The notes under the pieces were generated by a model, which was not told the DNA's origin, made no database searches, and saw nothing but the letters and a program-made list of their open reading frames with translations. A stretch of 6,944 nt of DNA, from the NCBI GenBank assembly GCA_022511055.1, contig JAFLSH010000162.1, positions 1 to 6,944 on the forward strand, read 5' to 3'. This document shows, piece after piece, positions 1-6,839 of the stretch. This stretch comes from Prevotella sp. GTDB taxonomy: Bacteria > Bacteroidota > Bacteroidia > Bacteroidales > Bacteroidaceae. The position numbers were made by a program, and so were the translations under genes. How positions within the stretch are numbered: the first letter of the stretch is position 1; each line of letters opens with the position of its first letter.

Positions 1-790
1 ACTCCTTGTCTATCCTGATTGTCAGTGTCTCGCGGTCGAAGTGAATGCCGCGGCGCTCCACCAGGCGGCTCAGTGCGCCCTGCTGGGCAAGTTGTTGCGG
101 TGTGCCGATGCTCAGGCCGTGTTCGCGGTCCATCAGCCAGAGGCTGTCGGCCGTCTGAAGCGCCAGTTCCAGGTCGTGGGTGGAAAGGAAGATGGTCTTT
201 CCCGTCTCGCGGCAGATGCGGCGCAGCAGCAGCATGGTCTCCACCTTGCTGGGGAAGTCGAGAAAGGCGGTTGGCTCGTCAAGGATAATGATGGGAGTCT
301 GCTGTGCCAATGCCTTGGCTATCATTACCTTCTGCCGCTCGCCATCGCTGAGGGTGTGAACCATGCGCCGGCTCAGCGGCTCGATGCCCACTTGGCTGAT
401 GGCCTGGCTGACCATGTGGCGGTCGTTGGCTGTCAGCGCGCCGAAGAAGCCCGTGTAGGGCGAGCGGCCTAACCCCACCAGGTCGCTGACGGTCATGTCT
501 CTCACGTCAGGCTTCTCGGTGAGTACCACGCCGATGGTGCGGCTCAGTTCCTTGCTGGTGTACTGGCTGATTTCGCGCCCGGCAATGAACACTTCCCCGG
601 CGAGCTTGGGCTGGAACGCCGAGAGTGTGCGCAGCAGGGTCGACTTGCCGGCGCCGTTTGCTCCGAGCAGACAGGTCAGCTCGGCCGCCCGAATGGTGGC
701 GGTCATGCCGGCGGCTACGGTCTTTGTGCCGCTTCTGGTTTTATAGCCTATGCTGAGCTGGCTCAGCCTGATGGTTTCCTGTTCAGTCAT
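1..790 (-). CDS. ABC transporter ATP-binding protein, FecE/BtuD type (3' end missing)
   Basis: This gene reads right to left from ATG at 790-788 and stays open to the left edge, giving 263 codons without a stop, so the C-terminus lies outside the window. The protein begins MTEQETIRLSQLSIGYK. The nucleotide-binding domain is complete: Walker A GANGAGKST (residues 43-51), signature LSDGERQK (147-154), Walker B IIILDEP (167-173), D-loop FLD (176-178) and H-loop His205. By family knowledge such proteins are the cytoplasmic ATPase subunits of importers for iron-siderophore, haem or cobalamin. The Q-loop position reads VLTEKP, with no glutamine at the expected place. It is divergent from cobS, which favours a corrinoid substrate, but the substrate cannot be read from an ATPase alone; the permease and binding-protein genes are not in the window. 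The ABC ATPase call is secure; the substrate is inference. Confidence 0.93.
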   Translation of the reverse strand, partial: MTEQETIRLSQLSIGYKTRSGTKTVAAGMTATIRAAELTCLLGANGAGKSTLLRTLSAFQPKLAGEVFIAGREISQYTSKELSRTIGVVLTEKPDVRDMTVSDLVGLGRSPYTGFFGALTANDRHMVSQAISQVGIEPLSRRMVHTLSDGERQKVMIAKALAQQTPIIILDEPTAFLDFPSKVETMLLLRRICRETGKTIFLSTHDLELALQTADSLWLMDREHGLSIGTPQQLAQQGALSRLVERRGIHFDRETLTIRIDKE

Positions 791-859
791 GGTGGGTAAG
801 GGTTAGCCGAAAGCACTTGGCAGTTGCCTTTGCAGGCGCATGCCGCTTTTTCCTGCCGG

Positions 860-867
860 CAAAAATA
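860..867 (-). promoter_or_regulatory. Candidate -7 promoter box for the ABC ATPase gene
   Basis: On the minus strand the sequence reads TATTTTTG, an exact match to the Bacteroidota -7 consensus TAnnTTTG. It would start an mRNA with a leader of about 60 nt before the ATG at 790. I see no good TTTG -33 element about 20 bp upstream, so support rests on the -7 box and its position. The box lies in the spacer shared with cobS. Confidence 0.5.
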
Positions 868-889
868 CAAAATATTTTCTGATTAGTGC

Positions 890-918
890 TTGTTCTGCAC
901 CATTTTTTCGTAACTTTG
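890..918 (+). promoter_or_regulatory. Candidate promoter of cobS
   Basis: TAACTTTG at 911-918 matches the Bacteroidota -7 consensus TAnnTTTG. A TTG at 890-892, 18 bp upstream, could serve as a weak -33 element. Transcription would start near 922, leaving a leader of roughly 15-20 nt before the ATG at 939. This argues against any cobS start upstream of 911. Confidence 0.6.
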
Positions 919-938
919 CAGCAAAATACTTGATAGTC

Positions 939-1730
939 ATGGAAGTGAATATTGACCAGACCCGATGGTATGACCGCCTATTGGCCTCGTTTATCTTTTA
1001 CACCCGCCTGCCGCTGCGGCGCTGGCGGCAGCCGCCGCGCACTTGCTATCAGGCCGTGGTGGAACACTGGCCGCTGACAGGCTGGCTGACGGGCGGACTG
1101 ATGGGTGCTACGCTCTATGCCGGCAGTCTGGTGCTGCCTGCCGCGGTGGCCGTTCTGCTGGCCATGGCGGTCAGGCTGCTGGTGACTGGTGCGCTGCACG
1201 AAGTCGGGCTGGCACGATTTGTTGATGGGCTTGGCGGCGGTGGCGGTGACCGTCAGCGCACGCTCGACATCATGGGCGACCCGCGCATCGGCACTTACGG
1301 CACGGTCGGCCTTGTGTGCTACCTGGCGCTGCTCTTTGCCGCGCTCTGTTCGCTGCCGCCGCAGACGGCTGCCCTGACTATTGCTGCTGCCGACCCTTTC
1401 TCGAAGATGGTCAGCAGCCAGCTCATCTTGATGATGCCTTGCGCCCGTGCCGGTGCGGGCCGGAATGGGGTGGTCTTCCGCAAACCTTCGGCGCAGGCCG
1501 GCATTGGCCTGGCCGTGCAGGGATTGCTGCCGTTGATACTCTTTGTCTGGTTAGAGCCGGCGGCCGGTGACTGGTCGGTACTCGTCTTTCTGCCTGCCCT
1601 GACCATGTATTTCCTTTACAGACTCATCTGGCAGCGCCTGCGCGGCTACACCAACGACTGCTGCGGGGCTGTGTGCCTGTTGGCAGAGCTGACTTTCTGC
1701 CTCGTAGTCTGTTCGCGCTATTACCTTTAG
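939..1730 (+). CDS. cobS: Adenosylcobinamide-GDP ribazoletransferase (cobalamin synthase) CobS, with altered core motif
   Basis: This 263-residue membrane protein has the usual CobS length. The family joins adenosylcobinamide-GDP to alpha-ribazole (or its phosphate), the lower-ligand attachment step of cobalamin synthesis, in the cytoplasmic membrane. Visible family features are FYTRLPL (20-26), HWPLTGW (43-49), the HExGLAxFxDGLGGG block (87-101), DIMGDPRIGTYG (110-121), DPFSKM (152-157) and GYTNDCCGA (236-244), with several hydrophobic segments between about 50-85, 122-150, 190-225 and 244-258. The ATG at 939 was chosen because the frame is open back to 840 but the promoter box is at 911-918. 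The acidic motif normally DGLAD reads V89-G-L-A-R93, and the usual TGD near the C-terminus reads T238-N-D240. The end overlaps the convergent reductase by 4 bp. Family identity is clear; whether it is active is open. Confidence 0.9.
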   Translation: MEVNIDQTRWYDRLLASFIFYTRLPLRRWRQPPRTCYQAVVEHWPLTGWLTGGLMGATLYAGSLVLPAAVAVLLAMAVRLLVTGALHEVGLARFVDGLGGGGGDRQRTLDIMGDPRIGTYGTVGLVCYLALLFAALCSLPPQTAALTIAAADPFSKMVSSQLILMMPCARAGAGRNGVVFRKPSAQAGIGLAVQGLLPLILFVWLEPAAGDWSVLVFLPALTMYFLYRLIWQRLRGYTNDCCGAVCLLAELTFCLVVCSRYYL

Positions 1731-2695
1731 ATGCCCTGGATTTCCGGGGCGTTGATGCACTTCAGGTTTTTCTCCAACTGCTGCACCGAGCTGGCTCCCA
1801 CCAGCACCGAAGTCACGCCGCGCTGTTGCAGAATCCATGCCAGCGCCATCTCGGCCAGGGTTTCGCCACGCGCCTGGGCCGTGTCGTTCCATGCGCGAAT
1901 CTGCTGTAGTATCTCGTCTGTCAGCATGGCCGGGCGCAGGAACTTGCCCTTCGACATGCGCGAGTCTTCGGGTATGCCGTTCAGGTAGCGGTCGGTGAGC
2001 AGCCCCTGCGCCAGCGGCGAGAAGGAGATGAAGCCCACGCCGTTGTCAGCGCAGAAGTCCATGATACCCTCGGTCTGCGGCTCGCGGTCGAGCATGTTGA
2101 GGCGGCCCTGATAGATGAGCAGTGGCACATCGCGCGCCTTCAGGTAGTCGTAGGCCACCTTCGTGGCGGCCAGCGGCCAGCGCGAGATGCCCACGTAGAG
2201 AGCCTTGCCCTGCCGCACAATGTCTACCAGTGCCTGAAGCGTTTCTTCGAGCGGTGTTTCCGGGTCGTAGCGGTGGCTATAGAACAAGTCCACGTAGTCC
2301 AGGTGCATGCGCCGGAGTGACTGGTCGAGTGAGGCCATGAGATACTTGCGCGAGCCCCAGTTGCCGTAGGGGCCGGGCCACATGTCATAGCCTGCCTTGC
2401 TGGAGATGAAGAGTTCATCACGGTAAGGCCGGAAATCATCGGCCATCAGCCGCCCCATGGTCTCCTCGGCCGAGCCGTAGGGCGGGCCGTAGTTGTTGGC
2501 CAGGTCGAAGTGGGTGATGCCGTGGTCGAAGGCGTAGTGGGTGATGGCGCGCGCCCGCTCGTAGGGGTCAACGCCGCCGAAGTTGTGCCAGAAGCCAAGG
2601 CTCACCTTGGGCAGCATGACACCAGACCGGCCGCAACGCCTGTACACGGTGTCGCTGTCGTTGTAGCGCTGGGGATTGGGAGTGTAAAGTTCCAT
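1727..2695 (-). CDS. yghZ: Aldo/keto reductase of the YghZ (L-glyceraldehyde 3-phosphate reductase) type, short C-terminus
   Basis: This 322-residue cytoplasmic protein belongs to the NADPH-dependent aldo/keto reductases. It resembles E. coli YghZ, known to reduce L-glyceraldehyde 3-phosphate and possibly methylglyoxal. Hallmarks are YRRCGRSGVMLP (18-29), SLGFWHNFG (32-40), HFDLANNYGPP (62-72), SSKAGYDMWPGPYG (98-111), SRKYL (115-119) and FSPLAQGLLTDRYLNGIP near residue 230. The catalytic tetrad is complete: Asp64, Tyr69, Lys100 and His141. The C-terminal cofactor-binding stretch VLVGASSVQQLEKN is present. The protein ends 10-11 residues after it, about 20 short of the E. coli enzyme as I recall it (346 aa), so the last helix and tail seem to be missing. 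I found no continuation in another frame. Start ATG at 2695 follows a -7 box at 2735-2728. Substrate is inferred from similarity; general aldehyde detoxification is an alternative. Confidence 0.9.
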   Translation of the reverse strand: MELYTPNPQRYNDSDTVYRRCGRSGVMLPKVSLGFWHNFGGVDPYERARAITHYAFDHGITHFDLANNYGPPYGSAEETMGRLMADDFRPYRDELFISSKAGYDMWPGPYGNWGSRKYLMASLDQSLRRMHLDYVDLFYSHRYDPETPLEETLQALVDIVRQGKALYVGISRWPLAATKVAYDYLKARDVPLLIYQGRLNMLDREPQTEGIMDFCADNGVGFISFSPLAQGLLTDRYLNGIPEDSRMSKGKFLRPAMLTDEILQQIRAWNDTAQARGETLAEMALAWILQQRGVTSVLVGASSVQQLEKNLKCINAPEIQGI

Positions 2696-2727
2696 TGTCT
2701 TAGCTATTTGTTAGTGGGTTATGTGTG

Positions 2728-2735
2728 CAAAGATA
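2728..2735 (-). promoter_or_regulatory. Candidate -7 promoter box for the aldo/keto reductase
   Basis: On the minus strand this reads TATCTTTG, an exact TAnnTTTG match, 32 bp before the start codon at 2695. Transcription would begin near 2724. No convincing TTTG -33 element is seen. The 10-mer around it (2727-2736) is repeated in inverted orientation in the helicase promoter. Confidence 0.6.
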
Positions 2736-2779
2736 CAAAATAATTGCGAATAATGGCCGGTTAGTATCTTATTTTTTCG

Positions 2780-2787
2780 TATCTTTG
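2780..2787 (+). promoter_or_regulatory. Candidate -7 promoter box for the helicase gene, almost at the start codon
   Basis: TATCTTTG on the plus strand matches TAnnTTTG exactly. Only 5 bp separate it from the ATG at 2793, so the predicted transcript start falls on or beside the start codon. No clear TTTG -33 element lies about 20 bp upstream; that stretch is AT-rich (2761-2778). Confidence 0.55.
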
Positions 2788-2792
2788 CGGTG

Positions 2793-5700
2793 ATGAAAGC
2801 TGAAGAGTTGTTTGACTTGTGTGTGCAGCTGGCCGAGGCGGAGCCTTCTGTCTGGGCCAACAGGCTGATGCACGAGACGTTAGTCCTCTGCTGCGCAGAA
2901 GGCACGAAGACATTGGGGCAGGGGTTTGGAAACCTCTTTGCACAGGTGGATTTCCTGTGCAAGCGGTGCCGTGTGCCGCAGCCTGACCGGCGGGCCGTGC
3001 AGGCTATGCGCCGTTACTCCAACCGCCAGGAAGTGGCGGAGCGGCCGGACTGGCTCTATCATGTCCGTGCGCTGGCACTCTTCGTCTCGGCGGTCATGAA
3101 TGCCGATGTTCCTGGCCGGCTGGTGCGGCTTATTCCCACGGAGAGCCGGCCGGCCGAGGCAGCGCCTAAGATTAACGCGCGGTATATCCGCTGTATTGTC
3201 ACGCACTGTGAGTCTGACACGCTTCTGGCAGACACGGGCGAGACCACGCTCACCGTTGACTGCACGGATTGCAAGGACATTCTGAAGATGGCCCGCGAGG
3301 GCATGCAGCTGAATCTGCTTGACTGCCATCTGGAGCGTGATGGGCGGGTGATACCCGGCCTTGTGGTGGTTGAGCCGGACTTTCTGCTCAACATCTCTTC
3401 CATAGCAAGGTGCTTCAAGGAGTCAGGCAGCCACTCGCTGCTCTACACCGTAGACCGGCTCTCGACCACCCAGACCACCCAGCCGCTGCTGCTTGGTAAC
3501 TTTGCGGGGTCGGCTCTGGATGATGTGATAAACCGCCGCGACTTCTCGTTTGGTGACACGCTGCGCGCTTCGTTTCGCGAGCAGGCGCTGCAGTTCTGCG
3601 CCTGCGAGAACTTCAATGCTGCCCAGTTTAAGGAAGATGCGGAAAACCAGATGAATAACATTGCCGAGGCGGTGGGAGTGCTGAACGACTATCTGGGCGA
3701 GGCGCTGCTGGAGCCCAGCTTTGTCTGCGAGCAGTTGGGCTTGTCAGGGCGTGTCGACCTGATGACTGCCGATATGCGCCTGCTGGTGGAGCAGAAGTCG
3801 GGCAAGAACTATGCCATTGAGCGCGGCGCAAGCTCGGGAATCCTGCAGAAAGAAGACCACTACGTGCAGCTGCTGCTCTACTACGGCATTCTGCGCTATA
3901 ACTTCGGGCGTACCGACAATCAGGTTGACATTCGGCTGCTTTACTCGCGCTACCCCGCCAGCCAGGGGCTGCTCTACGTCAACTACTACCAACGGCTGTT
4001 CCGCGCAGCCATTCGGCTGCGCAATCAGATAGTGGCTACCGAGCTGCTGATAGCCCGTGAGGGCTTTGGGCGCATTCTGCCTTGCCTGAATAGTGAGAAG
4101 ATTTTCAGAGATTTCACGAAAGATGGCTTTTTCTACAACTATATCGAGCCGCAGGTCACGGCGCTCCAGTCACAGCTTGCGGCACTGACTGCGCTGGAAC
4201 GTGCCTACTACGAGCGCATGCTCACCTTTGTCTACCGCGAACAGCTGTTGCAGAAGGTGGGGCGGCAGGAAGGGCAGGATGGCGTGGCGGCCGACCTGTG
4301 GAACGTGCCTCTCAGCGCGAAGCGCGAAGCGGGCAACATCTACACCGGCCTGCGCATCACCGACCGCGAGCGCTCGGCAGGGCAGCACGGCTATGACCTT
4401 ATCACGCTGAGCGTGCCCAGTCAGGGCGAACTGTTTCTGCCGAACTTCAGGCGGGGCGACATGGTCTATCTCTATGCCTACGAAGGCGAGCCTGATGTCA
4501 GGCGCGCCATACTCTACAAGGGCACTATGTTAGACATCAGTGTCAGCCAGCTGACCATCAGGCTGAATGACGGCCAGCAGAATGCCGAGGCCATGCGCGG
4601 CGAGCTGTGGGCTGTGGAGCATGCCGACTCTGACCTGAACGCCACGAGTGCCATCAGGGGGCTGCACCAGTTCATTACCGCCGCACCGCCGCGCCGGGCG
4701 CTGCTGTTAGGGCAGCGCGAGCCTGAGGCCGACACGGCGCGGCAGCTGAGCCGCAGCTGGCATCCGCACTATGACGAGATGCTGCTGAAAGCCTGCCAGG
4801 CGCGCGACTACTTCTTGCTTGTCGGGCCGCCGGGCACGGGCAAGACTTCAATGGCGCTGCGCTTCTTGGTGAACGAAGAGCCGGGGCAGCTGCTGCTCAT
4901 GGCATACACGAACAGGGCTGTAGACGAAATCTGTGCTATGCTCGATGCTGACGGGCAAGACTATCTGCGGATTGGCCATGAGGCATCGTGCGATGAGCGT
5001 TTCCGTGCCCACCTGCTCGATGCGGCCCTGGCCGGCACGGGGCGGCTCGATGATGTCAGGCAGCGGTTGCAGCAGGTGCGCATTGTGGTGGGTACTACCT
5101 CTATGCTGCAGTCGCGGCCGCAGGTGCTGGCGCTGAAGCACTTTGCGCTGGCCATTGTCGATGAGGCATCTCAGATTCTGGAGCCAAACCTGGTGGGGCT
5201 GTTGGCCAACGACCGAATAGACCGCTTCATCTTGATAGGCGACCACAAGCAGCTGCCCGCCGTGGTGCAGCAGACAAAGCAGGAAAGTCTGGTTGACAGC
5301 CCGCTGCTGCAGGCCGTGGCGCTGACCGACTGCCGGCGCTCGCTCTTCGAGCGGCTCCTGGAGTGGGAGCGGAGCCAGGGGCGCACCCAGTTCGTGGCCA
5401 CGCTGCGCCGCCAGGGGCGCATGCACCCGGCCGTTGCCGAGTTCCCCAATCGGATGTTCTATTACAGCGAAGACCTGGTGCCCGTGCCTTGCGACCACCA
5501 GCGCGATGACAGCCTGCACTACGACCTGCCTGCCGCCGATGCGCTCGACCGGCTGCTGCAACAGCGCCGCGTGATGTTCTTTGACTGCGCCCCCGCCGCC
5601 GGAGCCGCTGCTGGCACGCACCCCGACAAGGCCAATCCCGCCGAAGCCCGGCTGGTGGCCGACCTGCTGCGCCGCATTCACCGCTTCCATGGTGACTGCT

Positions 5701-6059
5701 TCGATGTGCAGCGGACAGTGGGTGTCATTGTGCCATACCGCAACCAGATTGCCATGATACGGCACGAACTGGAGCAACTCGGCATTCCCGAACTGCTCCA
5801 GGTCTCCATCGACACCGTGGAGCGCTATCAGGGGTCGCAGCGCGATGTCATTATCTATTCGTTCACTGTCAGCCGGGCCTATCAGCTTGATTTCCTGACC
5901 TCAAACTGCTTTGTGGAGAACGGGCGCACCATCGACCGCAAGCTGAACGTGGCCATGACACGCGCCCGCAAGCAGCTGCTCATGGCAGGCAACGCCGCCG
6001 TGCTGCGGCAGAACGCCGTGTTTGCGGAGCTGATAGATGATTATGAGGTGGAATTATGA
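2793..6059 (+). CDS. Dna2-like fusion of PD-(D/E)XK nuclease and superfamily 1B helicase
   Basis: The protein has 1088 residues. Residues 1 to about 265 are unassigned and contain conserved-looking LLGNFAGSALDD (233-244). A Cas4/Dna2/RecB-type nuclease core follows: GRVD with Asp322, VEQKSGK with Glu333 and Lys335, then QLLLY with Gln359 and Tyr363. Residues about 500-640 look like a beta-rich insert (GDMVYLYAY, KGTML). The UPF1-like helicase has Walker A GPPGTGKTS (678-686), motif Ia MAYTNRAVDE (703-712), Walker B IVDEAS (788-793), motif III GDHKQLP (816-822), RRQGRMHP (872-879), motif V DTVERYQGSQRDVI (1007-1020) and motif VI LNVAMTRAR (1051-1059). All key residues are present, so nuclease and 5'-to-3' helicase activity on DNA ends or flaps is expected from the family. 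The Fe-S cysteine set of Dna2, Cas4 and AddB is not visible. GTG at 2790 is an in-frame alternative start; ATG is preferred. Role could be repair, replication or phage defence. Confidence 0.9.
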   Translation: MKAEELFDLCVQLAEAEPSVWANRLMHETLVLCCAEGTKTLGQGFGNLFAQVDFLCKRCRVPQPDRRAVQAMRRYSNRQEVAERPDWLYHVRALALFVSAVMNADVPGRLVRLIPTESRPAEAAPKINARYIRCIVTHCESDTLLADTGETTLTVDCTDCKDILKMAREGMQLNLLDCHLERDGRVIPGLVVVEPDFLLNISSIARCFKESGSHSLLYTVDRLSTTQTTQPLLLGNFAGSALDDVINRRDFSFGDTLRASFREQALQFCACENFNAAQFKEDAENQMNNIAEAVGVLNDYLGEALLEPSFVCEQLGLSGRVDLMTADMRLLVEQKSGKNYAIERGASSGILQKEDHYVQLLLYYGILRYNFGRTDNQVDIRLLYSRYPASQGLLYVNYYQRLFRAAIRLRNQIVATELLIAREGFGRILPCLNSEKIFRDFTKDGFFYNYIEPQVTALQSQLAALTALERAYYERMLTFVYREQLLQKVGRQEGQDGVAADLWNVPLSAKREAGNIYTGLRITDRERSAGQHGYDLITLSVPSQGELFLPNFRRGDMVYLYAYEGEPDVRRAILYKGTMLDISVSQLTIRLNDGQQNAEAMRGELWAVEHADSDLNATSAIRGLHQFITAAPPRRALLLGQREPEADTARQLSRSWHPHYDEMLLKACQARDYFLLVGPPGTGKTSMALRFLVNEEPGQLLLMAYTNRAVDEICAMLDADGQDYLRIGHEASCDERFRAHLLDAALAGTGRLDDVRQRLQQVRIVVGTTSMLQSRPQVLALKHFALAIVDEASQILEPNLVGLLANDRIDRFILIGDHKQLPAVVQQTKQESLVDSPLLQAVALTDCRRSLFERLLEWERSQGRTQFVATLRRQGRMHPAVAEFPNRMFYYSEDLVPVPCDHQRDDSLHYDLPAADALDRLLQQRRVMFFDCAPAAGAAAGTHPDKANPAEARLVADLLRRIHRFHGDCFDVQRTVGVIVPYRNQIAMIRHELEQLGIPELLQVSIDTVERYQGSQRDVIIYSFTVSRAYQLDFLTSNCFVENGRTIDRKLNVAMTRARKQLLMAGNAAVLRQNAVFAELIDDYEVEL

Positions 6060-6082
6060 TAACTATACCTCGCCAGCAAACC

Positions 6083-6805
6083 TTATTCCTCTTCCACGAG
6101 CTTCCCTTCGCGCTCCAGCGCGTTCCACACGGAGAATCGTGTTTCGGGATTCAGCTGTTCCATCTGCTCAAACACGCGCCGCATGGTTGTGCGGTGAGTC
6201 TCGCGCTCGTTGGGGCAGAGCTTCAGCTGCTTGGCATAGTGGCGCTGTTCGGCGAAAGCCTTGAGGTCTGACTCCTGTTCCAGACAGAGCGGGCGGATGA
6301 TGGTAATCGGCATCTTGCGCATCCTGAGCCTGACGGGCATGGTGGCGAAATGCCCTTGGAAGAACAAGTTCATCAGCGCCGTGTGGATAATATCGTCTTG
6401 ATGGTGGCCAAGGGCTATCTTGTTGCACCCTAACTCCTGTGCCACGTTGAAGAGCTGCTTGCGCCGCATCCACGAGCAGAGGAAGCACACGGGCTTCTCC
6501 TTCTGCCCCGCCTCTGCCTCATCGAAGCGGGTCGTTCTGATGTGGAGCCGCACGCCAAGACCATCGCAGAACTGTTGCAGCCACTGCGTGTCGGTCTCGT
6601 ACCGTATGTTCTCCATCCGCACGTGCAGCGCCTCTACCCTGATGGCCGGCTTGTGGATTCTGGCCTGCTGCGCCAGCAGCTCCAGCAGGCACAGCGAGTC
6701 CTTGCCGCCCGATAGCCCCACGAGTATTCGGTCGCCCTCTTCCGTCAGCCGGTACTTTACCAGTGCCGCCCGAAACCGCTGCCTGATTTTCTGTTCTAAC
6801 TTCAT
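6083..6805 (-). CDS. ttcA: tRNA 2-thiocytidine biosynthesis protein TtcA (PP-loop ATPase)
   Basis: This 240-residue cytoplasmic protein matches TtcA, which adenylates and thiolates cytidine 32 of certain tRNAs using ATP, a [4Fe-4S] cluster and sulfur from a cysteine desulfurase. It shows LTEEGDRILVGLSGGKDS (20-37) with the PP-loop at 32-37, CFLCSWMRR with Cys107 and Cys110, IALGHHQDD (130-138), ITIIRPL (167-173) and Cys197 in KLCPNE. These three cysteines correspond to the cluster ligands known in E. coli. It is shorter than the roughly 310-residue E. coli protein, mainly at the termini. The frame is open up to an ATG at 6874, but the promoter at 6844-6875 lies inside that extension, so the ATG at 6805 was chosen; the protein then begins MKLEQKIRQRFRAAL, which aligns with the family. 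Its stop is 23 bp from the convergent helicase stop. A related PP-loop tRNA thiolase with another target is the main alternative. Confidence 0.86.
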   Translation of the reverse strand: MKLEQKIRQRFRAALVKYRLTEEGDRILVGLSGGKDSLCLLELLAQQARIHKPAIRVEALHVRMENIRYETDTQWLQQFCDGLGVRLHIRTTRFDEAEAGQKEKPVCFLCSWMRRKQLFNVAQELGCNKIALGHHQDDIIHTALMNLFFQGHFATMPVRLRMRKMPITIIRPLCLEQESDLKAFAEQRHYAKQLKLCPNERETHRTTMRRVFEQMEQLNPETRFSVWNALEREGKLVEEE

Positions 6806-6839
6806 TGCCCCAAAAAACCTTATGCTTTTCGACTTATCG

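Noticed and set aside
41..472. A 143-codon plus-strand frame at the left edge
   Set aside because: It is antisense to the ABC ATPase, whose Walker A, signature and Walker B motifs are intact on the minus strand.
791..938. Cobalamin riboswitch upstream of cobS or the ABC gene
   Set aside because: No B12-box-like core or the usual paired elements are present on either strand, and the predicted cobS leader is too short. Only a weak GGCA/TGCC inverted repeat at 819-828 is seen.
840..938. Upstream start for cobS at ATG 840
   Set aside because: The extra 33 codons cover the promoter box at 911-918 and do not look like CobS; the ATG at 939 gives the family's usual length.
3720..3890. Cas4 and thus a CRISPR locus
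   Set aside because: The Cas4-like nuclease is fused to a helicase, lacks Fe-S cysteines, and there are no repeats or other cas genes in the window.
4848..5777. A 309-codon open frame on the minus strand inside the helicase gene
   Set aside because: It lies fully antisense to the helicase motifs I-VI, has no recognisable domain or promoter box, and its long openness is expected from the GC-rich codon use of the plus-strand gene.
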